A DNA stretch of 64,000 bases from Desulfitobacterium_A nosdiversum (GCF_049860565.1 NZ_CP172056.1:868001-932000), one strand, 5' to 3'. Counted from the first letter of the stretch, positions 34,362 to 43,872 are shown. The notes: a model not told the origin generated them from the sequence alone. Translations and numbers: made by a program.

Positions 34362-36035
34362 ATGCGGATTGGACTAAGATTTAAACTCGGATTTATTTTT
34401 CTGATGTTTCTGGCTCTCAATGTTTCAGCTTTTGGTGTTATGCAGACGTTTCTTAAGGCACAGGAACCGGATGCGGTTAATATTAACCTAGCCGGCAAGC
34501 AAAGAATGTTATCCCAAAAGATGAGTAAAGAAGCGGCCCTTATTATATACGATGCAGATACTCCGGAATCCCGAAAAATCTTAGACGAAACAGCAAAATT
34601 ATTTGACCGTACTTTAAAAGGATTTAGCCAGGGCGATACAGGACTAGGCTTAATACCAACAACTCAGAGCAACATTTTAGCGGAATTAAAGAAAGGACAA
34701 GAGGCCTGGCAGCCTTTTTATGAAAAGATTCAAATTGTTGCCGGAAATAATGCAAAAGAACAAAAGTTTGCTGCTTTTGATTATATAAATAAGCATAATC
34801 TGGAGCTAGTTAATCAAATGAATACGGTTACGGGATTATATGAAGCAGACAGTAAAGCGAAAACGAAGCGATTAATCTATATTCAGCTCATCCTTGCTTT
34901 TCTCAACTTGCTTTTGGTAAGCATAGCCTGGATATTAACGGAATCCCGTATTATCCGACCGATTCGCAATCTATCACAAAAAACGAAGGAACTCGCTGAA
35001 GGGAACCTGGTGATAGAAGTCAGCCAAGTTAAGGATGAAGATGAAATTGGTGTTTTATATCAATCCTACCGACTAATGTTAGAAAAGTTAAAGGCTTTGG
35101 TCAATTCGATTCAAATAAATTCCAAGCTCGTCGAGAATGCTGCAGGGGAGCTGAGCCGAAGCGCCGACCAAACCAGCAGCGGAACAGAACAAGTGGTGAA
35201 AACGATTCAAAACATTGCAGATGGATCTAAAAATCAGGTTGTAGAAATTGAGTCTATTCAAACTACGATTGAAGGTATCGGTGAGTTTATCGGCAATGTG
35301 TTTGAGTCAGCACAAGAATTAACAAGTACTGCGAATAATGCAAGCCGAAAAGCAGAAGACGGCAATAAAATCTTAGATCAAGCGAATCAAAAAATGGATT
35401 GTGTTGCATCTAAAATCAACTTGGCAATGGAACAAATACAGGAGTTAGGCCAAAAAACAGGAGAGATCACGAATATTGTTTCAACCATCATGACAATTGC
35501 CGATCAAACGAATTTGCTGGCCCTGAACGCAGCGATTGAAGCGGCAAGAGCAGGGGAAACAGGCCGAGGATTTGCCGTTGTCGCCGACGAAGTGCGCAAT
35601 CTCGCAGTGGAGTCTTCGAATGCAACTGTGGATGTTCAGAATATCATTACTGAAATTCAAGCGAGAACGAAGGAAGTTATCGATTCTATGGAAACCGGGA
35701 ATCAGGAGTTTCAGGAAGGACACCAAATTGTTAAGTCGGCAGGAGAAGTCTTTGTTCGACTCTTAGATGCAAGTTCATCTGTTGATGAAAAATCCGTGGG
35801 TGTAACAGAAGCAATTCGCCGAGTAATCGAAGGTACTCAAACAATTCATAACAAAGTAAAACAAGTTCAGGAAGCTGCTGAAAGTTCAGCGGCAGCAGCT
35901 CAGGTCGTTGCTACCGCTTCGGAAGAGACTTTGACTTCCATGGAAAATGTCTATGAGTCAACCTCTAATTTATCGCGATTGGCTGGGGGCTTAACCCAAC
36001 AGGTAGCTCACTTTAAAGTTAGAGCTGATTCCTAA
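34362..36035 (+). CDS. Methyl-accepting chemotaxis protein with PilJ/NarX-like sensor
   Basis: A 557-residue chemoreceptor. It has one helix (about 8-28), an outer domain to about 168 that contains NINLAGKQRMLSQKMSKEA, a second helix (about 170-192), HAMP (about 193-245) and a full signalling domain with the tip LALNAAIEAARAGETGRGF. The outer motif is the P-box-like sequence of NarX/NarQ and PilJ-type receptors, which bind nitrate in NarX and in the Pseudomonas receptor McpN. With nap, nrf and narK around it, nitrate taxis is a strong inference. Its end overlaps the convergent narK end by 17 nt. Confidence 0.92.
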   Translation: MRIGLRFKLGFIFLMFLALNVSAFGVMQTFLKAQEPDAVNINLAGKQRMLSQKMSKEAALIIYDADTPESRKILDETAKLFDRTLKGFSQGDTGLGLIPTTQSNILAELKKGQEAWQPFYEKIQIVAGNNAKEQKFAAFDYINKHNLELVNQMNTVTGLYEADSKAKTKRLIYIQLILAFLNLLLVSIAWILTESRIIRPIRNLSQKTKELAEGNLVIEVSQVKDEDEIGVLYQSYRLMLEKLKALVNSIQINSKLVENAAGELSRSADQTSSGTEQVVKTIQNIADGSKNQVVEIESIQTTIEGIGEFIGNVFESAQELTSTANNASRKAEDGNKILDQANQKMDCVASKINLAMEQIQELGQKTGEITNIVSTIMTIADQTNLLALNAAIEAARAGETGRGFAVVADEVRNLAVESSNATVDVQNIITEIQARTKEVIDSMETGNQEFQEGHQIVKSAGEVFVRLLDASSSVDEKSVGVTEAIRRVIEGTQTIHNKVKQVQEAAESSAAAAQVVATASEETLTSMENVYESTSNLSRLAGGLTQQVAHFKVRADS

Positions 36036-37215
36036 GTTTCTGGTTTAAGTAAAGTGAAAGTAGAGCAAAAATGCTCAAGAAAATAAAATTATAGGCATAA
36101 GTATCAAATTGATCTTTACATAGACCTAGAATTAAAGGAGGAAAGAAACCTCCTAGCCCGCCGGCAGCTCCGACAATTCCCGTAACAATTCCTGTATATT
36201 TAGGGTAATAAAGAGCAACCAGTTTAAAAACGGCTCCATTGCCTGTTCCCGCAGCACAAGCTATGACGAATAATAGAATGGAAAATAGAGGTAGAGAAAG
36301 ATCAAGGGATAGAACGATGCCAATCGTACTAAGAATGGCAAAGACGATCGACAGAATGGTTTTCGCATCGATATGATCAGACAGCCATCCTCCCAGCGGT
36401 CGGGTTAAGGTAGCCAAAATTACAAAGATACCGGCAAGAGAGCCGCCGTAGGTCTTTGGCAAATTAAAGACGTCTGTGACTAATTTGGGAATATAATTGG
36501 AAAAAGCGACAAAGAGACCAAAGGTCACAAAATAGAGAAAACTAAGAATCCAGACTTTAACATCTGAACATAATATCTGTTTATAGGTTAACCAGGAAAT
36601 CGTTTCAGATGACGGCCTGGGTTCTTTTTTTATGGTGAGAAAAAGAAAGAGAGCTAGGATGATTAGGAGTGAAAACCAGAAAAAAACGAAATGCCAATTT
36701 GTGTTTTGAGCGATTTGAGGCGCTAAGAAGGAAGCAATAGCCGTTCCTCCATTACCCATACCAAATAGACCAAGTGCTAATCCCTGGTTTTCAGGAGGAA
36801 ACCATTTAGACAGGTAAGGAATGCCTATGGCAAAAGAGGTCCCGGCCGCACCAAGTAATAAACCCCACACGAGAAGCTGGGGATAGGTTGATACAAAGGT
36901 TTCAAGGGCAAACATGGGTATAAGAGTATATAATAAGAGGGCGGCAAAAATCTTTTTGCCGCCGTAACGGTCAGTTAATATACCTATGGGAATTCTCAAG
37001 ATTGACCCGGAAAGAATAGGCAAAGCGATAAGAATACTTATTTCAGTATGAGTGAGGTGTAGATCCTGTTGAAGAATAGGTGCTAAAGGTGAAAGCGCAG
37101 ACCATACAGCAAAAGTAAAAGCCATACTTAAAGTTGTGATAGATAGAACATACCAACGATAAGGCGAATATGGAGATTGTTTTTTTGCTTGATCGTTCAA
37201 CTTAAGCAATTTCAT
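36019..37215 (-). CDS. NarK-type nitrate/nitrite transporter (MFS)
   Basis: A 398-residue major facilitator protein with twelve helices on the minus strand. MFS motif A appears as GILTDRYGGKK and again as GGWLSDHIDAK. The two glycine-rich nitrate-porter signatures are GMGNGGTAIASF and GAAGGLGGFFPP. It brings nitrate in, exports nitrite, or both. Nitrate import would be needed for the cytoplasmic molybdoenzyme at 32109, not for NapA. Ribosome site GAAGGAGTT on the minus strand. It converges on the chemoreceptor gene with overlapping 3' ends. Confidence 0.9.
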   Translation of the reverse strand: MKLLKLNDQAKKQSPYSPYRWYVLSITTLSMAFTFAVWSALSPLAPILQQDLHLTHTEISILIALPILSGSILRIPIGILTDRYGGKKIFAALLLYTLIPMFALETFVSTYPQLLVWGLLLGAAGTSFAIGIPYLSKWFPPENQGLALGLFGMGNGGTAIASFLAPQIAQNTNWHFVFFWFSLLIILALFLFLTIKKEPRPSSETISWLTYKQILCSDVKVWILSFLYFVTFGLFVAFSNYIPKLVTDVFNLPKTYGGSLAGIFVILATLTRPLGGWLSDHIDAKTILSIVFAILSTIGIVLSLDLSLPLFSILLFVIACAAGTGNGAVFKLVALYYPKYTGIVTGIVGAAGGLGGFFPPLILGLCKDQFDTYAYNFIFLSIFALLSLYLNQKLRNQL

Positions 37216-37378
37216 GCAAACTCCTTCTAACCTTGATTTATTGTATTATCATAGAATTCTAGATTAAAATTTATATTCCTTCTCAATTCTAATGACCTAA
37301 AATGACGTTTTTTCTGTTATATAGCTCATATATTGAAAATACTGTTTTTTGCATTTTTTTATTTTTATTAATGATTAG

Positions 37379-37387
37379 TGGTATAAT
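37379..37387 (+). promoter_or_regulatory. Extended -10 promoter of uvrB
   Basis: TGGTATAAT is an extended -10 box about 86 nt before uvrB, with no good -35 needed. The 257-nt gap between narK and uvrB is very AT-rich. I looked for a LexA-type box and did not see one. Confidence 0.5.
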
Positions 37388-37472
37388 CTTTTCTATAATT
37401 AATGTGAAAATGATCAATGGTTTACGATAGAATATTTATTTTAAATCGAATGAAAAGAGGAGATCAGAGGTC

Positions 37473-39545
37473 ATGGAGTTTCGTTTACATGCTCCTTACC
37501 AGCCTTCCGGTGATCAGCCTCAGGCGATAGACGCCCTGGTCGCCGGTGTACTGGAAGGAAAACGCCATCAAACTTTACTTGGGGTAACGGGTTCAGGCAA
37601 AACATTTACGATGGCTAATATCATAGAAAAAGTTCAAAAACCAACGCTGATCTTGGCGCATAATAAAACACTCGCTGCACAGCTTTATAGTGAGTTCAAA
37701 GAATTTTTCCCTGAGAATGCGGTCGAGTATTTTGTCAGCTATTATGATTATTATCAACCGGAGGCTTATGTCCCTTCAAGTGATACCTATATTGAAAAAG
37801 ACGCTTCGATCAACGATGAGATTGAGAAGCTTCGCCACTCGGCAACCGCGGCTCTTTTCGAACGCCGTGACATTATCGTCGTTGCCAGCGTATCCTGTAT
37901 TTACGGCTTAGGTTCTCCGGATGAGTATTATGATTTAGTCTTATCTCTTCGACAAGGACAAGAGATTGACCGCAATGCTATTTTACGAAAACTCATTTCG
38001 ATTCAATATGATCGCAATGATGTTGCATTTCAGCGGGGAACCTTCCGCGTAAGGGGAGATGTCGTTGAGATTTATCCGGCCTCTTCTTCAGAACGGGCTA
38101 TTCGCGTTGAAATGTTTGGAGATGAGGTTGAGCATATTTATGAGGTCAATGTCTTAACGGGAGAAGTACTGGGGGAACGCAAACATGTTTCCATTTTTCC
38201 GAACTCTCACTATGTCACAGAACAGGACAAATTGATGCTGGCCTGTGAAAATATTGAGGCTGAACTTGAAGAGCGTCTTAAGTTTCTCAAATCTGAAAAT
38301 AAGCTTTTAGAAGCGCAGCGATTGGAGCAGCGTACGCGGTACGATCTGGAGATGCTTCGTGAAATGGGTTTCTGCAACGGAATTGAAAACTACTCGCGGC
38401 ATATCACTTTCCGTGAACCGGGGGATACCCCCTTTACTCTGATTCACTATTTTCCGAAGGATTTTCTATTCATGGTCGATGAGTCCCACGTGACCTTGCC
38501 TCAAGTGAGGGGAATGTATGAAGGGGATCGCTCGCGCAAAACGACTCTGGTCGATTTTGGTTTTCGTTTACCTTCGGCTTTGGATAACCGCCCCCTCAAG
38601 TTTAATGAATTTGAGCAGTTAGTACCTCAGCGGCTTTACATCAGTGCAACTCCAGGCCCTTACGAGCTGGAACACTGTCCAAATGTCGTTGAACAGATCA
38701 TTCGTCCGACAGGGCTTCTTGATCCGGAGATTTCTGTTCGTCCTTCAAAAGGTCAGATTGATGATCTGCTCGGTGAAATTAATGAGCGTATTGAACAGGA
38801 CGAGCGAGTTTTGGTTACGACTTTGACAAAGAAGATGGCTGAGGACTTAACCGATTATATGAAAAACCTTAATATTTCGGTTAAATACTTGCATTCAGAT
38901 ATTACGACTTTAGAGCGGGTGGAAATTCTTCGTGAACTCAGGCTTGGAGAGATTGATGTAGTCGTTGGCATCAACCTTCTCCGGGAGGGCTTGGACCTGC
39001 CCGAGGTTTCCTTAGTGGCCATTCTCGATGCCGATAAGGAAGGCTTCTTAAGGGCTGAACGTTCTTTGATTCAGACCATTGGCCGGGCGGCTCGAAACGC
39101 CAAGGGACAGGTTATTATGTATGCCGACCAAATTACGAAATCCATGAAAATAGCGATTGATGAAACAAACCGTCGTCGAGCAATACAACAATCCTTTAAT
39201 GAACAACATGGAATTACTCCTCAAACGATCCGTAAAAAGATTTACGAGGTGCCTGAAGCTACAAAAGTTGCGGAGAAAAAAGCGGCTTATGGCAGCAAGC
39301 TTCCGCCTGAGGAATTATCTAAACTCCTTGAAAGTCTGGAACACGAAATGCGCTTAGCGGCTCGCGATATGGATTTTGAGCGGGCAGCGGAACTCCGGGA
39401 TGCAATCATTGAGCTTAAAGGCGAGGAGAACAAATATAAACGTTCTGTGCAAACTCGGGGCAAGAAACGGGAAAACAGTGGAAGTAAGGCTGGTAAATCG
39501 GGTAAGGCGAGAGCAGCTTCAGGAAGGCAGAAAGCAAAACGATAA
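37473..39545 (+). CDS. uvrB: Excinuclease ABC subunit B
   Basis: The damage-verifying helicase-like subunit of nucleotide excision repair (690 residues). Walker A is GVTGSGKTFT (about residue 39), the beta-hairpin region is YYDYYQPEAYVP (about 90-105), helicase motifs include DESHVTLPQ and QTIGRAARN, and a UVR domain for UvrC is at about 625-660. The last 30 residues are a basic Lys/Arg/Gly tail. ATG with AGAGGAGATC. uvrA follows after one small gene; uvrC is not in the window. Confidence 0.97.
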   Translation: MEFRLHAPYQPSGDQPQAIDALVAGVLEGKRHQTLLGVTGSGKTFTMANIIEKVQKPTLILAHNKTLAAQLYSEFKEFFPENAVEYFVSYYDYYQPEAYVPSSDTYIEKDASINDEIEKLRHSATAALFERRDIIVVASVSCIYGLGSPDEYYDLVLSLRQGQEIDRNAILRKLISIQYDRNDVAFQRGTFRVRGDVVEIYPASSSERAIRVEMFGDEVEHIYEVNVLTGEVLGERKHVSIFPNSHYVTEQDKLMLACENIEAELEERLKFLKSENKLLEAQRLEQRTRYDLEMLREMGFCNGIENYSRHITFREPGDTPFTLIHYFPKDFLFMVDESHVTLPQVRGMYEGDRSRKTTLVDFGFRLPSALDNRPLKFNEFEQLVPQRLYISATPGPYELEHCPNVVEQIIRPTGLLDPEISVRPSKGQIDDLLGEINERIEQDERVLVTTLTKKMAEDLTDYMKNLNISVKYLHSDITTLERVEILRELRLGEIDVVVGINLLREGLDLPEVSLVAILDADKEGFLRAERSLIQTIGRAARNAKGQVIMYADQITKSMKIAIDETNRRRAIQQSFNEQHGITPQTIRKKIYEVPEATKVAEKKAAYGSKLPPEELSKLLESLEHEMRLAARDMDFERAAELRDAIIELKGEENKYKRSVQTRGKKRENSGSKAGKSGKARAASGRQKAKR

Positions 39546-39600
39546 GTATTTTGCTAGAATCCAAGAATGATGAGAAAGTAAAGCGAAAGTGAGGAGAAAG

Positions 39601-40068
39601 ATGTTTCGGGAATTGCGAAGGCAAGACTTAAAAATGGACAATAGTACGGTGGTGGAACTTCTCCAGAAAGGGGAGTTTGGAACGCTATCAACCGTGGATG
39701 TCGAAGGTTATCCTTACGGTGTCCCGCTGAGTTATGTCTATAACGAAAAGACCCATTCCATCTATTTTCATGTTGCCCGTGAGGGGTACAAGCTGGATAA
39801 TATCGCAGCGAATCCTAAGGCCTCATTTTGTGTAATAGGCGAGGGCCAAACCTTGCCTGAGCGTTTTAGCGTTAAGTTTCAAAGCGCTATTGCTTTTGGG
39901 CGGATGTCTGAAGTCGATGAAGTGGAAAAAAGAGAGGCTCTTGTATCCTTTTTAACGAAATATTCCAAAGCGTTTATGGAAAATGGGTTGAAGTATTTGG
40001 AAGTTGACGAGATGAATTGCCGCGTGTTTAAATTAGAAATCGAATATATGACAGGAAAAAACGCTTGA
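39601..40068 (+). CDS. Pyridoxamine 5'-phosphate oxidase-like flavin protein
   Basis: A 155-residue split-barrel protein. FRELRRQDLKMDN and LLQKGEFGTLSTVDVEGYPYGVPLSYVY are typical of the FMN-binding family that includes NimA nitroimidazole reductases. A conserved HVAREGYKLDNI segment follows. The ATG at 39601 lies 5 nt after GAGGAG; an in-frame start at 39589 overlaps that site. It is placed between uvrB and uvrA and probably co-transcribed with them. A detoxifying flavin reductase is likely, but the substrate is unknown. Confidence 0.85.
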   Translation: MFRELRRQDLKMDNSTVVELLQKGEFGTLSTVDVEGYPYGVPLSYVYNEKTHSIYFHVAREGYKLDNIAANPKASFCVIGEGQTLPERFSVKFQSAIAFGRMSEVDEVEKREALVSFLTKYSKAFMENGLKYLEVDEMNCRVFKLEIEYMTGKNA

Positions 40069-40090
40069 GTTAATCATCCAAGGAGGAAAT

Positions 40091-42922
40091 ATGACCCAGG
40101 ATTATATCAAGGTACGGGGTGCCCGTGCTCATAATTTAAAAAATATAGATGTAGATATTCCAAGGGATAAACTTGTTGTTGTCACAGGCCTGTCTGGATC
40201 AGGAAAATCGTCTTTAGCTTTCGATACGATTTATGCGGAGGGACAGCGTCGGTATGTTGAGTCCTTATCAGCTTATGCCCGTCAGTTTTTAGGGCAAATG
40301 GACAAGCCTGATGTGGATTATATTGAGGGGCTTTCCCCGGCGATTTCAATCGATCAGAAAACAACGAGCCGTAACCCGCGTTCTACTGTTGGAACGGTAA
40401 CCGAAATTTATGATTATTTGCGCTTGCTTTATGCTCGCGTTGGGCATCCGCATTGCCCGCATTGCGGTCGGGAGATCAGCCAGCAGACCGTGCAGCAGAT
40501 GGTCGATCAGATTTTAAAATTTCCAGAACGCACAAAATTACAAATTCTGGCTCCTTTGATTAAAGGGAAAAAGGGAGAGCATGTTAAGGTTTTTGAAGAA
40601 GCGCGTAAAGCGGGTTATGTCCGTGTGCGTGTTGATGGAGAAATCCATGAGTTAAGTGAAGAGCTTAAATTGGAGAAAAATAAGAAGCATTCCATTGAAG
40701 TCGTTGTAGACCGGATTATTGTCAAGCCTGACAGTGCAGGACGTTTGGCAGATTCTATGGAAACAGCCTTAAAGTTGAGTGAAGGAAATGTCATCGTTCA
40801 TGTTATTGATGGAGAAGAGATTCTTTTTAGCGAGAATTTTGCCTGTCCTGAATGCGGAATCGCCCTTGAAGAGATTTCGCCCCGCCTTTTCTCCTTCAAC
40901 AGTCCTTTCGGAGCTTGCTCAGCATGTACGGGCTTAGGGGCAAACTTAGAAGTGGATATCGATTTGATCATACCTAACCGAAAATTATCACTGAACAATG
41001 GTGCTATCGCTCCTTGGGCCAAATCCCAGTCCAATTATTATCCGCAAATGCTTCAAGCGGTTTCCAAGGCGCTTGGATTCAGCATGGATACGCCCTTGGA
41101 AGAGTTAAACGAAGAACAGTGGGAAGGCCTTTTGCACGGGACCACGGAACTCATCAAATTTCGTTATATCAATGTTTTTGATCAGGCGAAGATCTTTAAT
41201 GCCCCGTTTGAAGGACTTGTTCCTTACTTTGAACGTCGTTATCGCGAATCATCTTCGGATTATGTTCGTTCAGAAATCGAAGGTTATATGAGTGAACGGC
41301 CTTGCCCAGAATGTCAAGGAAAACGGTTGAAGCCAGAGGCACTTGCCGTTACCGTAGGAGAAATATCCATCGATGACCTTACACACATGCCTGTATCCGA
41401 AGCCTTGGACTTCTGCCAACACTTAGAACTGAGTGAAAAGGAACAGATGATTGCTCAGCAGGTTTTGAAGGAAATTCGAGAGCGGTTAGGTTTTCTGGTC
41501 AATGTCGGCCTGGATTATCTGACGTTAAGCCGGGCGGCGGGAACCCTCTCGGGTGGCGAAGCACAGCGTATTCGCTTAGCTACGCAAATCGGATCCAGCT
41601 TGATGGGAGTTCTCTATGTTTTGGATGAGCCCAGTATTGGACTCCATCAGCGGGACAATGCCCGCCTGTTATCCACTCTGGAGCATTTAAGGGATCTTGG
41701 AAATACCCTTCTCGTTGTTGAGCACGATGAGGATACCATGCTTGCGGCAGATCATATTATTGACATCGGGCCAGGTGCGGGGGCTCACGGAGGATATGTA
41801 GTTGCTCAAGGGACCTTAGATGAAATTAAGGCCAATCCGAATTCCATCACAGGTCAATATCTAAGCGGCAAGCAAAAAATCGAGGTTCCCAGCGAGCGTC
41901 GTCAGCCCAATGGCAATTGGCTCGTTGTTAAAGGGGCTAAGGAGAATAATTTAAAAAACATCACCGTTAAAATCCCGCTTGGAGTATTCACTTGTGTAAC
42001 AGGAGTTTCTGGATCAGGTAAAAGTACACTGGTCAATGAAATCCTTTATAAAGGATTGGCAGCTCGGCTGAACGGCGCTCGCATTCGGCCGGGAGCCCAT
42101 AAGAGTATCGAGGGACTGGAATATCTTGAAAAAGTCATCGATATTGACCAATCTCCTATTGGGCGGACACCTCGTTCTAATCCGGCAACGTACACAGGCG
42201 TGTTTGATTTTATTCGTGAGCTGTTTTCTCAGACCCCTGAAGCAAAGATGAGAGGATATGCCCGGGGCCGGTTTAGTTTTAATGTTAAAGGCGGTCGCTG
42301 TGAAGCTTGCCGTGGTGACGGAATTATTAAGATTGAGATGCACTTCTTACCGGATGTTTATGTTCCCTGTGAAATATGTCATGGACAGCGTTATAACCGC
42401 GAAACGCTCGAGGTGCGATATAAGGGGAAAAACATTGCCCAGGTTCTGGATATGACAGTTGAGGAAGCACTGGAGTTCTTTAAAGCGGTTCCGCGAATTG
42501 CACGGAAACTGCAAACCTTGCAAGATGTCGGATTAGGCTATATCCGCCTGGGACAACCTGCTACAACTCTTTCAGGCGGAGAAGCTCAGAGAATCAAGCT
42601 TGCAACCGAACTCAGCCGCCGCAGCACGGGTAAAACGATTTATATTCTCGATGAACCGACAACAGGTCTGCACATGGCAGACGTGGATCGCCTGCTTCAG
42701 GTTCTCCACCGTCTCGTGGATGGAGGGGATACCGTGCTTGTCATTGAACACAATCTTGATGTGATTAAGACCGCCGATTACCTGATTGACCTTGGCCCGG
42801 AAGGCGGAAATCGCGGGGGGCAAGTGTTGATTGCAGGGACACCGGAGGAAGTTGCGGCAGATCCGTCTTCCTATACCGGAGAATTTTTAAAGGGATATTT
42901 GAATTCGAAGGATAAGGATTAA
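40091..42922 (+). CDS. uvrA: Excinuclease ABC subunit A
   Basis: The damage-recognition ATPase of nucleotide excision repair (943 residues). It has two ABC modules with Walker A GLSGSGKSS (about 32) and GVSGSGKST (about 640), signatures LSGGEAQRIRLA and LSGGEAQRIKLA, and zinc modules CPHCG, CPECG...CSAC and CEACRGDG...CEIC. Full length. AAGGAGG precedes the ATG, 22 nt after the flavin protein. A terminator follows. Confidence 0.98.
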   Translation: MTQDYIKVRGARAHNLKNIDVDIPRDKLVVVTGLSGSGKSSLAFDTIYAEGQRRYVESLSAYARQFLGQMDKPDVDYIEGLSPAISIDQKTTSRNPRSTVGTVTEIYDYLRLLYARVGHPHCPHCGREISQQTVQQMVDQILKFPERTKLQILAPLIKGKKGEHVKVFEEARKAGYVRVRVDGEIHELSEELKLEKNKKHSIEVVVDRIIVKPDSAGRLADSMETALKLSEGNVIVHVIDGEEILFSENFACPECGIALEEISPRLFSFNSPFGACSACTGLGANLEVDIDLIIPNRKLSLNNGAIAPWAKSQSNYYPQMLQAVSKALGFSMDTPLEELNEEQWEGLLHGTTELIKFRYINVFDQAKIFNAPFEGLVPYFERRYRESSSDYVRSEIEGYMSERPCPECQGKRLKPEALAVTVGEISIDDLTHMPVSEALDFCQHLELSEKEQMIAQQVLKEIRERLGFLVNVGLDYLTLSRAAGTLSGGEAQRIRLATQIGSSLMGVLYVLDEPSIGLHQRDNARLLSTLEHLRDLGNTLLVVEHDEDTMLAADHIIDIGPGAGAHGGYVVAQGTLDEIKANPNSITGQYLSGKQKIEVPSERRQPNGNWLVVKGAKENNLKNITVKIPLGVFTCVTGVSGSGKSTLVNEILYKGLAARLNGARIRPGAHKSIEGLEYLEKVIDIDQSPIGRTPRSNPATYTGVFDFIRELFSQTPEAKMRGYARGRFSFNVKGGRCEACRGDGIIKIEMHFLPDVYVPCEICHGQRYNRETLEVRYKGKNIAQVLDMTVEEALEFFKAVPRIARKLQTLQDVGLGYIRLGQPATTLSGGEAQRIKLATELSRRSTGKTIYILDEPTTGLHMADVDRLLQVLHRLVDGGDTVLVIEHNLDVIKTADYLIDLGPEGGNRGGQVLIAGTPEEVAADPSSYTGEFLKGYLNSKDKD

Positions 42923-42966
42923 GGGTAAGGTTAAATCCATAATCAAAAAGACATTTAGTTTCACAC

Positions 42967-43010
42967 AAAAAAGAGGCTGAATTGTGTTTAAAATGGCCTC
43001 TTTTCCTTAT
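42967..43010 (+). terminator. Rho-independent terminator after uvrA
   Basis: A 9-bp stem AAAAGAGGC/GCCTCTTTT around an 18-nt loop, followed by CC and TT. The A-rich left arm suggests it can work on both strands. The remainder of the 339-nt gap to the HTH gene holds AT-rich sequence and the promoter/operator region at 43166-43237. Confidence 0.7.
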
Positions 43011-43173
43011 GCAGTACGATCTTTTTAACAATAAACCGAAGATAGTTTATTTAAATAGATGTAACACTATGGAATATATGTAAATCATAAGTTAATACAC
43101 AGTTGTAGTATAATGCGAAACAAGAATCTACACATTATAGTAAAATTATAATCTTTAATTTTCTTGCCCTAAA

Positions 43174-43191
43174 TGTAAAGCTAACTTGACA
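43174..43191 (+). promoter_or_regulatory. Operator 1 over the -35 box of the HTH gene
   Basis: TGTAAAGCTAACTTGACA differs from the perfect palindrome at 43220-43237 at only two positions. Its right end is the -35 hexamer TTGACA. It also lies inside a larger 11-bp inverted repeat (GCCCTAAATGT at 43166-43176 and ACATTTAGGGC at 43189-43199). Confidence 0.65.
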
Positions 43192-43214
43192 TTTAGGGCA
43201 TTTAAGAACATAAT
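43186..43214 (+). promoter_or_regulatory. Sigma-A promoter of the HTH-membrane gene pair
   Basis: TTGACA at 43186-43191, 17 bp, CATAAT at 43209-43214. The -35 is perfect and the -10 differs by one base. The predicted start is near 43221, inside the second operator. Confidence 0.75.
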
Positions 43215-43219
43215 GAAGG

Positions 43220-43237
43220 TGTAAAGTTAACTTTACA
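43220..43237 (+). promoter_or_regulatory. Operator 2, perfect 18-bp palindrome at the start site
   Basis: TGTAAAGTTAACTTTACA is a perfect inverted repeat at about +1. Its centre is 46 bp from that of operator 1. The arrangement fits binding of a dimeric repressor, probably the product of the gene that starts 25 nt downstream. Confidence 0.7.
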
Positions 43238-43261
43238 TATTCTTCAGAAAGGAGCATTTTA

Positions 43262-43465
43262 GTGACCAATAACATTAAACAATTGAGAGATCAATTTAAT
43301 ATTACTCAACAGGATTTAGCGGAAAGAGTAAATGTATCTCGACAAACGATTATTTCACTTGAAAGTGGAAAGTATAATCCATCAATTATATTGGCTTATA
43401 AAATTGCCAAAGTTTTTGATTTGCCAATCGAAGAAGTTTTCATATTTGAGGAGGATTCATTATGA
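43262..43465 (+). CDS. Small HTH_3 (XRE-family) transcriptional regulator
   Basis: A 67-residue protein that is nearly all helix-turn-helix: LRDQFNITQQDLAERVNVSRQTIISLESG carries the two HTH helices, followed by KYNPSIILAYKIAKVFDLPIEEVF. This short form with no sensor domain is common in Firmicutes, usually paired with a membrane protein. The start is GTG with GAAAGGAG upstream. The next gene overlaps by 4 nt. Autorepression through the two operators upstream is inferred from the sequence layout. Confidence 0.9.
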   Translation: MTNNIKQLRDQFNITQQDLAERVNVSRQTIISLESGKYNPSIILAYKIAKVFDLPIEEVFIFEEDSL

Positions 43466-43872
43466 GTTTTGAAGGGTATATAAAAAAAGAGCTTCTATAC
43501 TCACAGATATTTATTTTGATAGGGGTAATTGCAGGAATAATAGGCTTTGTATTTCAGTATCAAAAAGAACTTATGTCTGGTCTTACAATAGGATTTCTTT
43601 GTACGGGTATTGGGCAAATCTTGGTGTATAGATATGCTATGAAGAAACCCGAACTAAAGAAAAATATAGAACTTCAAAATGAAGAAAGGAATTTATTTAT
43701 CAATACAAAAGCAGGCTATAGTGCATTTTGGGTTTCCTATTGGTATATATTCATTGCTGTAATTTTAAATAAGGCTGTTAGAATATCATTAGTACAATTT
43801 TTAGTTGTAACACTGTTCTTTATGCCGATTATATATTTTTTGTTTGTGTTTATTTATCATAAAAAGTTTTGA
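43462..43872 (+). CDS. Membrane protein coupled to the HTH regulator
   Basis: A 136-residue protein with four hydrophobic helices (about 12-33, 38-57, 88-105 and 109-132) and a charged loop between the second and third (KKPELKKNIELQNEERN). I do not know its function; similar proteins are found next to small XRE regulators. ATGA overlap with the regulator and a perfect terminator behind it define a two-gene unit. It could modulate the regulator or respond to membrane stress. Confidence 0.75.
   Translation: MSFEGYIKKELLYSQIFILIGVIAGIIGFVFQYQKELMSGLTIGFLCTGIGQILVYRYAMKKPELKKNIELQNEERNLFINTKAGYSAFWVSYWYIFIAVILNKAVRISLVQFLVVTLFFMPIIYFLFVFIYHKKF

Noticed and set aside
37216..37472. LexA/SOS box before uvrB
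   Set aside because: No GAAC-N4-GTTC-like palindrome is present in this AT-rich gap.
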